Positions 55,240-64,000 of a stretch of DNA of 64,000 bases are shown here, piece after piece (the first letter of the stretch is position 1; the number at the start of each line of letters is the position of its first letter). A model generated the notes under the pieces. The model was not told the origin of the DNA and did not search any database. It saw only the letters and a program-made list of their open reading frames with translations. Both the position numbers and the translations under genes were made by a program. The stretch lies in assembly GCF_016888445.1 (NCBI RefSeq), contig NZ_JAFEKF010000003.1:186001-250000 (forward strand), read 5' to 3'. Source of the stretch: Marinomonas ostreistagni (lineage in GTDB: Bacteria; Pseudomonadota; Gammaproteobacteria; Pseudomonadales; Marinomonadaceae).

Positions 55240-57123
55240 TTAAATAGTAGCGAGCTTTTGTTTAATCGCCTGCAGAATACCATCTTCATCTAGGCCTACA
55301 TGGCGTAACATTGATTGATGAGTGGCATGCTCTTCGTAGCGGTCAGGTAAACCAAGCTGCAGCACATGCGTGGTGATATTTTGCGACTGCAAAAACTCAT
55401 TCAAAGCTGATCCTGCGCCGCCCATGATGGCATTTTCTTCGACGCTGACAAACAGCTTGGCGTCTTTGTGGGACAAGATCGCTGCTTCGTCTAGAGGCTT
55501 CACAAAGCGCATATCGATCAAGGTGGCATTGAGTGCTTGCGCGGCTTTTAGAGCATCGTAAGTCGGGCGACCAAAGCCACAAATAACAACCTCGCCACTG
55601 CCTTGGTGAAGCACGCGCGACTGACCAATAGCAACAGTGTCAAGTTCTGAGCCAATACTAACGCCACGCCCTGTGCCACGCGGGTAGCGTACTGCCGCTG
55701 GGCCTTGGTGTTGGTAACCTGTGTGCAGTAGTTTGCGACATTCGTCTTCATCGGACGGTGCCATGACAACCATATTGGGGATGCAGCGAAGATAGCTTAG
55801 ATCGTATGCACCCGCATGGGTTGGACCATCTTCGCCGACTAAGCCGGCGCGGTCGATGGCAAATAAAACATCTAAGTTTTGTAGCGCAACATCATGGATC
55901 AGTTGATCGTAGCCACGTTGTAAAAAAGTGGAATAGATGGCAACGACTGGTTTCAAATCATCACAGGCCATACCAGCGGCCAAAGTTACAGCGTGTTGTT
56001 CGGCAATGGCAACATCAAAGTAACGCTCGGGGAAGCGCTCAGCGAATTCAATCAGGTCAGAGCCTTCTTTCATCGCTGGCGTGATGGCCACTAGGCGCTC
56101 GTCTTGCTCCGCGGCATCGCAAACCCAGCGGCCGAAAATATTGCTGTATTTAGGCAATTTAGGTTTGCTGGCTTGTGGGGCTGGCTGCGGGTCGGGCTCC
56201 ACTTTGTTGATGGCGTGGTAGCCGATCGGGTCACCTTCGGCTGGCTCAAAGCCTTTGCCTTTTTTGGTGATCACATGCAGAAACTGCGGGCCTTTGCGAT
56301 CTTTCAGGTTGTGCAAGGTTTGCGTCAGAAGCTCGATGTCATGACCGTCAATTGGGCCAATGTAATTGAAACCAAGCTCTTCAAACATGGTGCCTGGCGC
56401 GACCATGCCTTTCATATGTTCTTCGGCTTTGCGCGCCAGCTCTAGGGCTGAAGGCAAACCAGAGAAGACCTTACGACCACCTTCGCGAAGGTTTTCGTAG
56501 GTTTTGCTGGCCCAAATGCGTGCTAGAGAACTAGACAGTGCGCCCACTGGCTTAGAGATCGACATTTCGTTGTCGTTTAGAATGACTAACATGTCGGCTT
56601 CAACATGGCCGGCGTGATTGAGGGCTTCAAATGCCATGCCCGCCGACATAGCACCATCGCCGATCACGGCTACGGCTTTACGGCCAGTATCGAGCTGTCG
56701 TGCCGCCAGTGCCATGCCTAATGCCGCCCCGATCGAAGTGCTTGAGTGGCCTACGCCAAAGGTGTCGTAAACGCTTTCTTCACGTTTAGGAAAACCAGAG
56801 ATACCGGTTTCTTGACGAATCGTGAGTAGGGCATCGCGACGCCCTGTTAAAATCTTATGCGGATAAGCTTGGTGACCCACGTCCCAGACAATACGATCTT
56901 CTGGCGTGTTAAAAATGTAATGTAAGGCAACGGTTAATTCGACCACACCAAGACCGGCGCCAAAATGACCGCCAGTTTGGCCCACGCTGTAAAGCATAAA
57001 CTCGCGCAGTTCGCGCACCAATACAGGCAGATCTTTTTTGCTCAATTGGCGTAGATCTGCTGGGCTGTCGATTTGGTCTAGTAATGGCGTCACTGGACGC
57101 GAAGTGGGTATCGTTTCGAACAT
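55240..57123 (-). CDS. dxs: 1-deoxy-D-xylulose-5-phosphate synthase
   Basis: 627 residues from the ATG at 57123; the frame would extend to a TTG at 57132. Thiamine-diphosphate enzyme that starts the MEP isoprenoid pathway from pyruvate and glyceraldehyde-3-[20 protein letters not shown] is the ThDP motif; [20 protein letters not shown] and the transketolase-like C-terminal domain with ADRGLVGEDG-like [20 protein letters not shown] are complete. Last gene of the xseB-ispA-dxs unit. Confidence 0.97.
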   Translation of the reverse strand: MFETIPTSRPVTPLLDQIDSPADLRQLSKKDLPVLVRELREFMLYSVGQTGGHFGAGLGVVELTVALHYIFNTPEDRIVWDVGHQAYPHKILTGRRDALLTIRQETGISGFPKREESVYDTFGVGHSSTSIGAALGMALAARQLDTGRKAVAVIGDGAMSAGMAFEALNHAGHVEADMLVILNDNEMSISKPVGALSSSLARIWASKTYENLREGGRKVFSGLPSALELARKAEEHMKGMVAPGTMFEELGFNYIGPIDGHDIELLTQTLHNLKDRKGPQFLHVITKKGKGFEPAEGDPIGYHAINKVEPDPQPAPQASKPKLPKYSNIFGRWVCDAAEQDERLVAITPAMKEGSDLIEFAERFPERYFDVAIAEQHAVTLAAGMACDDLKPVVAIYSTFLQRGYDQLIHDVALQNLDVLFAIDRAGLVGEDGPTHAGAYDLSYLRCIPNMVVMAPSDEDECRKLLHTGYQHQGPAAVRYPRGTGRGVSIGSELDTVAIGQSRVLHQGSGEVVICGFGRPTYDALKAAQALNATLIDMRFVKPLDEAAILSHKDAKLFVSVEENAIMGGAGSALNEFLQSQNITTHVLQLGLPDRYEEHATHQSMLRHVGLDEDGILQAIKQKLATI

Positions 57124-57170
57124 GGGCACCAAGAGGTCACTTATTCTGTCTAAAATAGCGGAGCATTATA

Positions 57171-58052
57171 TCAGTGGTTGCGGTCAATAATATAGTTCGC
57201 AAGCTCTACTAATGGTGTTGCTTTTGCTCCAAAAGGCGCCACTTCGGCAATCGCTTCGTCATGAAGTTGTTTGGCGAGGGCTTTGGCTCCATCTAATCCT
57301 AGCAATTTTGGATAAGTGGGTTTGTTGGCGTCCGTGTCAGAAAACTGTGCTTTACCGAGGGTTTCGGTGTCGCTGGTAATGTCGATAATGTCGTCTTGCA
57401 CTTGAAAAGCGAGACCAATTGCGGCGGCGTAGTTATCCAGCGCTTGCAGCGTTGAAGCTTCTGTCACGCCCACACTTTGCGCGCCCATTTTCACCGCTGC
57501 ACGAATGATGGCGCCAGTCTTGTGGCGATGCATCTGCTCTAGGTCGCTAAGATCCATATCTTTATCGACGTTGGATAAATCAATCATTTGCCCTGTGATC
57601 ATGCCAAAGCGACCAGACGCATGCTGTAGGGTTTGGATCAAACTCAGTTGTGTCGCCGCTTGATTAAGCTCTGGTTGGCTTAATAATTCAAACGCAAACG
57701 TTTGTAAGGCATCGGCGGCTAATATGGCGGTCGCTTCGTCGTATTGAATATGGCAGGTCGGTTTACCGCGGCGTAGGTCATCATCGTCCATCGCCGGAAG
57801 ATCGTCATGGATCAGTGAGTAAGCGTGAATCGATTCGATTGCAGCGGCACTGGCATCCGTCAGAGTATTGGCTTCACCAAACAGCTCGGCTACCGCGTAT
57901 GTCAGCATTGGGCGGATACGTTTACCACCATTAAATAGGCTGTAGCGCATGGCTTCTTGTAAGGTGGCTGCGAGTGGGTAGTCCGTCAGTGATTGATCTA
58001 AGTAACGATTCACACGCTCACGGGCATACAACGAGAATTGCTCTAGGTTCAC
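57171..58052 (-). CDS. ispA: Farnesyl/geranyl diphosphate synthase
   Basis: 293 residues. Condenses IPP with DMAPP/GPP. First Asp-rich motif SLIHDDLPAMDDDDLRRGK and second AFQVQDDIIDITSD; GGKRIRPML for IPP binding. Overlaps xseB by 4 bases (ATGA-type), and dxs follows after 47 bases: a canonical isoprenoid cluster. Confidence 0.96.
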   Translation of the reverse strand: MNLEQFSLYARERVNRYLDQSLTDYPLAATLQEAMRYSLFNGGKRIRPMLTYAVAELFGEANTLTDASAAAIESIHAYSLIHDDLPAMDDDDLRRGKPTCHIQYDEATAILAADALQTFAFELLSQPELNQAATQLSLIQTLQHASGRFGMITGQMIDLSNVDKDMDLSDLEQMHRHKTGAIIRAAVKMGAQSVGVTEASTLQALDNYAAAIGLAFQVQDDIIDITSDTETLGKAQFSDTDANKPTYPKLLGLDGAKALAKQLHDEAIAEVAPFGAKATPLVELANYIIDRNH

Positions 58053-58291
58053 TGTTCTGTTTCCGCGTCAAAGTTTTCTAGGCGTTCGCCGTCATTGGTT
58101 TCAAGTAAGATTTGGACTTTTTGCTCTGCTTGAGTCAGCACAGACTGGCAGTCTTGACTTAGCTTAACGCCTTTTTCAAAGGCTTTTAGGGCGTCCTCAA
58201 GGGACAGTTGATTGGATTCTAATTGGGCGACGATGTTTTCCAGTTCCGATAGGTTGTCTTCGAAATGGCGAACGCTTGTTTTACGAGACAT
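58049..58291 (-). CDS. xseB: Exodeoxyribonuclease VII small subunit
   Basis: 80 residues. Helical protein with FEDNLSELENIVAQLESNQL then LSLEDALKAFEKGVKL, the family signature. Binds the XseA subunit in the single-strand exonuclease. First gene of the cluster, preceded by AGAGAAG. Confidence 0.95.
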   Translation of the reverse strand: MSRKTSVRHFEDNLSELENIVAQLESNQLSLEDALKAFEKGVKLSQDCQSVLTQAEQKVQILLETNDGERLENFDAETEQ

Positions 58292-58462
58292 AAATACTTC
58301 TCTTTTGATAACCTACAATTTGTAACAGAATTCCGCATAATTCACGAGTGATGTCACTCTAAAGTTACAAAATAGTAGCGTCTAACTAAGACGCGACGCT
58401 ACTATTTGTTTTAAAATGGATTGTACTGAGTTGCATTATAGCTTTATTCGTAGGAGACGTGT

Positions 58463-59218
58463 GTGGATATCGCAACGTTATTAGGCCTTATTGGTGCCTT
58501 TGTCATTGTCTTGATGGCCATACTTTTGGGTGGTTCGGCAGGGATGTTCTTGGACCCTGCATCGGTACTTATCGTATTGATCGGTTCTACTTTCGTTGTG
58601 TTGATGCAATACCCGCTCGGGCAGTTTTTAGGGGCGGGCAAGTCGGCTGCTAAGGCCTTTATGTTCAAAAGCGTGCCGCTGGATACCCTGATTGATGAAA
58701 TCTACGGTCTTGCAGACGAAGCACGTAAAGGTGGTTTGCTATCCCTTGAAGGTAAAGAAGTCAGCCACCCATTTTTGTCCAAAGGCATTCAAATGCTGGT
58801 GGATGGCCATGATAGCTCGGTGGTACGAGCGCAACTTTCCAAAGACATGAACCAAGCGTTTACCCGCCACGACAATGGTGCCAAGGTATTTAAAGCCTTT
58901 GGTGACACTGGGCCGGCGATGGGAATGATCGGTACCTTGGTGGGTCTAGTACAGATGCTAGCCAACATGGATGACCCGAAAGCCATCGGTCCCGCGATGG
59001 CGGTCGCTCTTCTTACGACCCTTTATGGTGCTGTACTGGCCAACATGGTCTGCCTGCCTATCCAAGCCAAATTGACTAACCGTGCCAATGAAGAATTGTT
59101 GTGCCAAAAGCTCATCTTAGATGCTTTGCTAGCGATTCAGGCAGGTCAAAACCCGCGTGTATTAGATGGTGCTCTAAAAACCTACATTGCCGAAGGCAAG
59201 CGTGTTGAGCGCGAATAA
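58463..59218 (+). CDS. pomA: Flagellar stator protein PomA (Na+-type MotA)
   Basis: 251 residues from a GTG start with TAGGAG 7 bases upstream. Four membrane helices; FGDTGPAMGMIGTLVGLVQM and GPAMAVALLTTLYGAV are the two conserved Pro-bearing segments of helices 3 and 4; the cytoplasmic loop carries the charged residues contacting FliG. It is shorter than proton-type MotA and resembles PomA. Stator partner pomB follows 33 bases later. Confidence 0.94.
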   Translation: MDIATLLGLIGAFVIVLMAILLGGSAGMFLDPASVLIVLIGSTFVVLMQYPLGQFLGAGKSAAKAFMFKSVPLDTLIDEIYGLADEARKGGLLSLEGKEVSHPFLSKGIQMLVDGHDSSVVRAQLSKDMNQAFTRHDNGAKVFKAFGDTGPAMGMIGTLVGLVQMLANMDDPKAIGPAMAVALLTTLYGAVLANMVCLPIQAKLTNRANEELLCQKLILDALLAIQAGQNPRVLDGALKTYIAEGKRVERE

Positions 59219-59251
59219 TCTGTTTCTAAGTGATAACTGGATCTTAGTATC

Positions 59252-60262
59252 ATGAGTGATGAAGAAGACGAAAACGATTGCCCCGAGTGTATAGAGGGCC
59301 TACCGGCCTACATGGGGACATTTGCCGACTTGATGTCGTTGCTGATGTGTTTCTTCGTGTTGCTGTTATCTTTTGCTGAGATGGACGTATTGAAGTTTAA
59401 GCAATTGGCGGGCTCTATGCGCATGGCGTTTGGGGTGCAGAAGCAAATCGAAGCGGAATCTATCCCGATGGGAACGTCGATTATTGCGCAAGAGTTTAGC
59501 CCAGGTCGACCAGAACCCACACCGATTAACGAAGTGCGTCAAAAAGCGGATGATGTACCAGAGAATACGCTTGAGGTAATGTGTAAGCCAGACTCTGCAC
59601 AACTCAATGAACAAGAGGGCGCAGGTCAGCCGTCACCAGTGAATTCGGTGGATATGTCACAAGCGGATATGCAGCGTGAGCAGCAAATTCAGCAGACCGA
59701 AGAAACGGCGCAGCAGGTTGCCTCTGTGATGCGCGAAGAAATCTCTAAAGGCACAGTCGAGGTCGAAACCCAAGAGACCATGATTACCATTCGTCTTAAA
59801 GATCAAGGCTCGTTTGAGTCTGGCTCGGCGGAGCTTAATTATGACTTTATTCCGATCATTGATATGGTGCGCGATGTACTGGTGGGGATCGATGGGACCA
59901 TCGCTGTAGAAGGGCATACGGATAATATTCCCATTGCCAGCTCGCAATTTCGATCCAACTGGCAGCTGTCTTCTGCACGAGCGATTGCGGTAGCAGAAGA
60001 GCTGTTTTCGACCGGGCAGCTTGATCAAGGGCGTTTTTCGGTAACAGGTTTTGCCGATACTCGACCGTTAGTACCGAACGATTCGCCGACGAATCGGGCC
60101 ACCAACCGCCGTGTAGAGATTGTCATTCGTCAAAATGACTTGATGCGTACCAATGTGATCGAACCTGAGTATCCGCAAAGTACCGAGGCGGAGAGCAATA
60201 CCGACGACTTATTTACCGAAGGTGATGGTGGCTTCCAGTTAGCTCCCGACGAAATCTTTTAG
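59252..60262 (+). CDS. pomB: Flagellar stator protein PomB (Na+-type MotB)
   Basis: 336 residues. Acidic cytosolic N-terminus, one membrane helix (about 23-43) with ion-binding Asp26 (MGTFADLMSLLMCFFVLLLS), plug region, and a C-terminal OmpA-like peptidoglycan-binding domain (about 180-300: VEGHTDNIPI, NWQLSSARA, RATNRRVEIVI). The Asp26 position is close to Vibrio PomB Asp24. Followed by a strong terminator. Confidence 0.95.
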   Translation: MSDEEDENDCPECIEGLPAYMGTFADLMSLLMCFFVLLLSFAEMDVLKFKQLAGSMRMAFGVQKQIEAESIPMGTSIIAQEFSPGRPEPTPINEVRQKADDVPENTLEVMCKPDSAQLNEQEGAGQPSPVNSVDMSQADMQREQQIQQTEETAQQVASVMREEISKGTVEVETQETMITIRLKDQGSFESGSAELNYDFIPIIDMVRDVLVGIDGTIAVEGHTDNIPIASSQFRSNWQLSSARAIAVAEELFSTGQLDQGRFSVTGFADTRPLVPNDSPTNRATNRRVEIVIRQNDLMRTNVIEPEYPQSTEAESNTDDLFTEGDGGFQLAPDEIF

Positions 60263-60271
60263 GTAACCACT

Positions 60272-60299
60272 AAAAAGCGACTTTCGAGTCGCTTTTTTC
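60272..60299 (+). terminator. pomAB terminator
   Basis: GCGACT-TTCG-AGTCGC, a UUCG tetraloop hairpin with A-run and TTTTTT. Confidence 0.93.
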
Positions 60300-60319
60300 G
60301 TTCTATAGCTGAGTTTTAA

Positions 60320-61168
<849 letters not shown>

Positions 61169-61184
61169 TTCGCGGTATTGAACA

Positions 61185-61216
61185 TAAAAAAGCCGAGCAT
61201 TACGCTCGGCTTTTTT
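61185..61216. terminator. Bidirectional terminator for dapB and bamD
   Basis: AAAAAAGCCGAGC and GCTCGGCTTTTTT around ATTAC; both strands end in T-runs. Confidence 0.92.
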
Positions 61217-61228
61217 ATGGTGAGTAGC

Positions 61229-62071
61229 TTAGTCGATCAAGCCTAAGCTGACCCAGTACAGAAGATCTGGATCCGCTGAGCGAGGCAGTTCAAATGGGAT
61301 GAACTTACCTTGGTCGTCAACAAATTCACTGTTAGGGAAGTTTTGTTTCAATACGGCTAGGTTCTTTTGGGCATCATCGTACAACTCAAGATCCATAAAG
61401 GCTTGGACGGTGACGGCAAGAGCTTCTTCTACGGCAGGCGTTGATGGGTAGCTTTGTACCACTTCTTGGCCACGGCGTAGCGCAGAGAGCGGTGCTTTAC
61501 GCTTGAAGTAGTAATGTGCAATGGCCACTTCATGCTCCGCGATCATATTACGTAGATAAATCATGCGTGCTTTGGCATCGGGTGCGTATTGGCTTTCAGG
61601 GAAGCGACGCAAGAAGTCAGCAAACTCGTTGAACGATTTATCAAACTCTGTGGTATCGCGATCGGCAGGGTTTAGGTTTAAGTAGCGCCCTAAGAAGGTT
61701 TCAGCTGCTTTGTAAGTCGATAGACCGCGCATGTAGTAAGCGTAATCTAATGCGTCGTTATCAGGGTAGTTTTTGATAAAACGATCGGCTGTAGCATGGG
61801 CTGAGATGTAATCTTCTGCTTGGTAGTGAGCATAAATTAAGTCTAGGCGCGCACGCTCGATATAGTCGCCAAACGGGTAGCGAGTTTCGAGCTCTTTCAG
61901 CTGCTCGGCTGCGGTGGTTGGCAGATCGTTTTCCAGCGCTTCCTGCGCTTGACGGAAGTACTCTTCCTCTGGCAGGTCAGACTCTACGGTTGGTTGCGTT
62001 GAGCAGGCTGTCAGTGCGGCGTAAAAAGTACCGATTGTCAGAATTCGTGACAGTGTCTTGTTAAATCCCAT
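61229..62071 (-). CDS. bamD: Outer-membrane assembly lipoprotein BamD
   Basis: 280 residues. Essential BAM-complex lipoprotein. Lipobox LTAC with Cys23, then TPR helices (EEEYFRQAQEALENDLPTTA, LKELETRYPFGDYIERARLD, DRFIKNYPDNDALDYAYYMR). Shape and length match YfiO/ComL. The genomic link with rluD and pgeF (divergent) is widespread in gammaproteobacteria. Confidence 0.95.
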   Translation of the reverse strand: MGFNKTLSRILTIGTFYAALTACSTQPTVESDLPEEEYFRQAQEALENDLPTTAAEQLKELETRYPFGDYIERARLDLIYAHYQAEDYISAHATADRFIKNYPDNDALDYAYYMRGLSTYKAAETFLGRYLNLNPADRDTTEFDKSFNEFADFLRRFPESQYAPDAKARMIYLRNMIAEHEVAIAHYYFKRKAPLSALRRGQEVVQSYPSTPAVEEALAVTVQAFMDLELYDDAQKNLAVLKQNFPNSEFVDDQGKFIPFELPRSADPDLLYWVSLGLID

Positions 62072-62178
62072 GTATAATACAACCCTAGTAAAAGAGGCAT
62101 AGCATGTTCACAGTGGCTATGCGGTTGACATATTTGGCGTCAAAGTGACGCAGCATCGAGCAAAAGAAAGTTTATTGT

Positions 62179-63159
62179 ATGGCAGAGCGCATAGTAAAAG
62201 AAGCCCAAGTTAACTTGGATTTCGCCGGACAGCGATTTGATCAAATTGCTACCGAATTATTTTCAGATTACTCACGTTCACGCATCCAAAGTTGGATCAA
62301 AGAAGGCGTGTTAGTGGTAGATGGTAAACAGACTAAACCAAAAGAGAAACTGTTTGGTGGTGAGAAAATTACTTTAAATGTGGAATTAGAAGAGCAAGCG
62401 GACCACGATGCTCAAGAAATCCCACTGGATATCGTCTATGAAGACAATGATATCTTGATTGTAAACAAGCCAGCAGGCTTAGTGGTACACCCTGCAGCAG
62501 GGCACAGTGATGGCACTTTGTTGAACGCCATTCTTCACCATGCGCCGCAGACTGCGATGGTGCCGCGTGCGGGCATCGTGCATCGCCTAGACAAAGAAAC
62601 CACGGGCTTAATGGTGGTTGCCAAAACTATTGAAGCTCAGACCGATTTGGTGGCCCAGCTACAAGATCGCAGCATGGGGCGTGAATACGAGGCGATTACC
62701 ATCGGTGCGATGACAGGTGGTGGCGTGGTGGATGAGCCAATCGGACGTCACCCGCATAATCGTCAGAAAATGGCTGTCGAACCAGTGCATGGTAAAGACG
62801 CGATCACGCATTACCGTTTGGTGAAGCGCTACAATAACCATACGCACATTCGTCTTAAGCTTGAAACTGGGCGTACGCACCAGATTCGTGTGCATATGGC
62901 TTACTTACAATACCCATTGGTGGGCGATCCCCAATATGCTGGGCGTTTGAAAATGCCAAAAGGCTGCTCACCTGAGCTGCAAGACGCGTTACGCGGCTTC
63001 CGTCGCCAAGCGCTGCACGCCAAGAAACTAGAGCTGGCGCATCCGATTACCGGTGATTTTATGGAATGGGAAGTAGACTTGCCGCAAGATATGCAAGACT
63101 TATTGGCGGTACTAGAGTCGGACCTCCATAATGGTGGCCAAAACGACTACATGTTATAG
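62179..63159 (+). CDS. rluD: 23S rRNA pseudouridine synthase RluD
   Basis: 326 residues. N-terminal S4 domain (about 17-75: RFDQIATELFSDYSRSRIQS) then the catalytic domain with Asp138 in GIVHRLDKETTGLMVVAKT. Makes pseudouridines 1911/1915/1917 of 23S rRNA helix 69. Divergent from bamD and followed by pgeF. Confidence 0.96.
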   Translation: MAERIVKEAQVNLDFAGQRFDQIATELFSDYSRSRIQSWIKEGVLVVDGKQTKPKEKLFGGEKITLNVELEEQADHDAQEIPLDIVYEDNDILIVNKPAGLVVHPAAGHSDGTLLNAILHHAPQTAMVPRAGIVHRLDKETTGLMVVAKTIEAQTDLVAQLQDRSMGREYEAITIGAMTGGGVVDEPIGRHPHNRQKMAVEPVHGKDAITHYRLVKRYNNHTHIRLKLETGRTHQIRVHMAYLQYPLVGDPQYAGRLKMPKGCSPELQDALRGFRRQALHAKKLELAHPITGDFMEWEVDLPQDMQDLLAVLESDLHNGGQNDYML

Positions 63160-63163
63160 AGTT

Positions 63164-63191
63164 TAAAGGCAGCGCTAAGCTGCCTTTTTAT
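63164..63191 (+). terminator. rluD terminator (before pgeF)
   Basis: AAAGGCAGC, GCTAA loop, GCTGCCTTTTTA. Confidence 0.8.
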
Positions 63192-63211
63192 TATCAGTTT
63201 TAAGGACAGTC

Positions 63212-63943
63212 ATGGATCAGGTAATAACACCGCAGTGGCCGGCGCCAGCACATGTAAAGGCGTATACAACAACCCGCTTAGGAGGCGTCAGTAAAGCGCC
63301 TTTTAATAGTTTTAATTTGGGCGCGCATGTAGGCGATGATCCAAGCCATGTTGCGCATAACCGTCAGCAGCTCAAAGCTTTGCTAGGCTTTAAAGGCGAG
63401 GTGCAATGGCTTAATCAAATCCACAGCGCTGAGGTTGCAACGTTACCCGCAGAGTCATTGAGCGCCGCTGATGCATCGTTTTCAGCGCAGCCTAATGTTG
63501 TGTGTGCGGTGCTGACGGCAGATTGCTTACCGGTTCTGATGACGGATGCGGCTGGCACACAAGTGGCTGCGGCTCATGCTGGCTGGCGTGGCTTATGCGA
63601 TGGTGTGTTAGAAAATACCTTGGCGCAATTTTCCGAACCTACTGAAGTGGTCGCTTGGCTTGGGCCGGCGATCGGGCCGCAGGTGTTTGAGGTAGGTGAT
63701 GAGGTGCGTGCGGCGTTTGTAAGCGTAGACCCTGCAGCAGAGGCAGCGTTTACTAAGCGTGACCAGCCAGGCAAGTGGCTGGCGGACCTTTATCAATTGG
63801 CGCGCCAGCGCTTGATCAAAGCAGGTTGTGAACAAATATATGGCGGTAATGAGTGTACTTACAGCGATGTTGAGCGGTTTTACTCTTATCGTCGTGATCA
63901 GCAAACTGGGCGCATGGCGAGCTTGATTTGGCTGGAAAAGTGA
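63212..63943 (+). CDS. pgeF: Peptidoglycan editing factor PgeF (multicopper-like / purine nucleosidase, YfiH)
   Basis: 243 residues. CuNOG-type laccase-domain enzyme with His71 (QIHSAEV), Cys105 (ADCLPVLMTD) and His122 (AAHAGWRGLCDG), the metal-binding triad. Implicated in peptidoglycan stem-peptide fidelity and purine nucleoside phosphorolysis. ATG with AAGGACAGTC upstream, 52 bases after rluD. The final 57 bases of the window carry no further gene start I can support. Confidence 0.94.
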   Translation: MDQVITPQWPAPAHVKAYTTTRLGGVSKAPFNSFNLGAHVGDDPSHVAHNRQQLKALLGFKGEVQWLNQIHSAEVATLPAESLSAADASFSAQPNVVCAVLTADCLPVLMTDAAGTQVAAAHAGWRGLCDGVLENTLAQFSEPTEVVAWLGPAIGPQVFEVGDEVRAAFVSVDPAAEAAFTKRDQPGKWLADLYQLARQRLIKAGCEQIYGGNECTYSDVERFYSYRRDQQTGRMASLIWLEK

Positions 63944-64000
63944 CGGGTGTCAAAAAAATGACAGTCAAGCCATTGAAAAGCACAAGAGTGCACCTATAAA

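Overview
The window reads as a chromosomal segment of a free-living, motile, Gram-negative gammaproteobacterium, probably a marine Oceanospirillales-type organism (Marinomonas or Oceanospirillaceae-like; the lineage is inferred). Supporting signs are the zapA / 6S RNA / fau arrangement, a fagA-fumC pair under a Fur box, a Na+-type PomA/PomB flagellar stator, the xseB-ispA-dxs cluster, LPS Kdo genes and PqiABC. Almost all of it is ordinary core genome. No insertion sequence, prophage, CRISPR array or convincing island was seen, and I found no clear novel multi-gene system. The interesting points are individual genes, operators and gene architectures.

Region by region. (1) 1-8.0 kb is signalling: a hybrid histidine kinase cut by the left edge, an HD-GYP response regulator and a GAF/PAS/GGDEF protein, followed by a small GemA-like protein and an orphan peptide-type binding protein. 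(2) 8.2-16.5 kb holds tRNA-Arg(CCG), a dienelactone-hydrolase-like enzyme, a GST, a soluble BdlA-like PAS-PAS chemoreceptor, aroQ, a LysR/AEC-transporter pair, pepQ and a membrane-anchored SRPBCC-GyrI-like protein. (3) 16.6-24.1 kb holds a cytochrome b561, LexA-box yebG, an MscS-type channel, a YceB-like lipoprotein, slyD, Fur-box fagA-fumC, a PepSY/DUF2946 pair and a DUF3820 protein. (4) 24.3-34.4 kb holds MAPEG, DJ-1/PfpI, a LPS-type acyltransferase, a LysR gene divergent from the formaldehyde detoxification genes (adhC, fghA), a polar amino-acid ABC transporter and a PII protein. (5) 34.5-39.8 kb holds an unknown ORF, hemE, a DUF2927 exported protein, a Nudix hydrolase, astE, and Zur-box znuA with a long His/Asp repeat. 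(6) 39.9-47.3 kb is envelope: kdsD-kdsA-kdsC-kdsB, a GspN-like protein, then pqiABC. (7) 47.35-54.4 kb holds fau, 6S RNA, zapA, prfB with its programmed frameshift, lysS, hisC and a CoA-transferase. (8) 54.4-64 kb holds an SDR, dxs-ispA-xseB, pomAB, dapB, bamD, rluD and pgeF.

How the genes work together. c-di-GMP enzymes and a BdlA-like sensor at the left, with the stator genes at the right, point to switching between swimming and attachment. Three canonical stress/metal operators (LexA, Fur, Zur) each lie about 18-22 bases upstream of a start codon. The fumC block fits an iron-sparing response: a fumarase of the iron-independent class II replaces Fe-S fumarases, with a PepSY membrane protein next door. 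Kdo synthesis is complete from the arabinose-5-P isomerase to CMP-Kdo. Most transcription units end in clear hairpin + T-run terminators, several of them shared by convergent genes.
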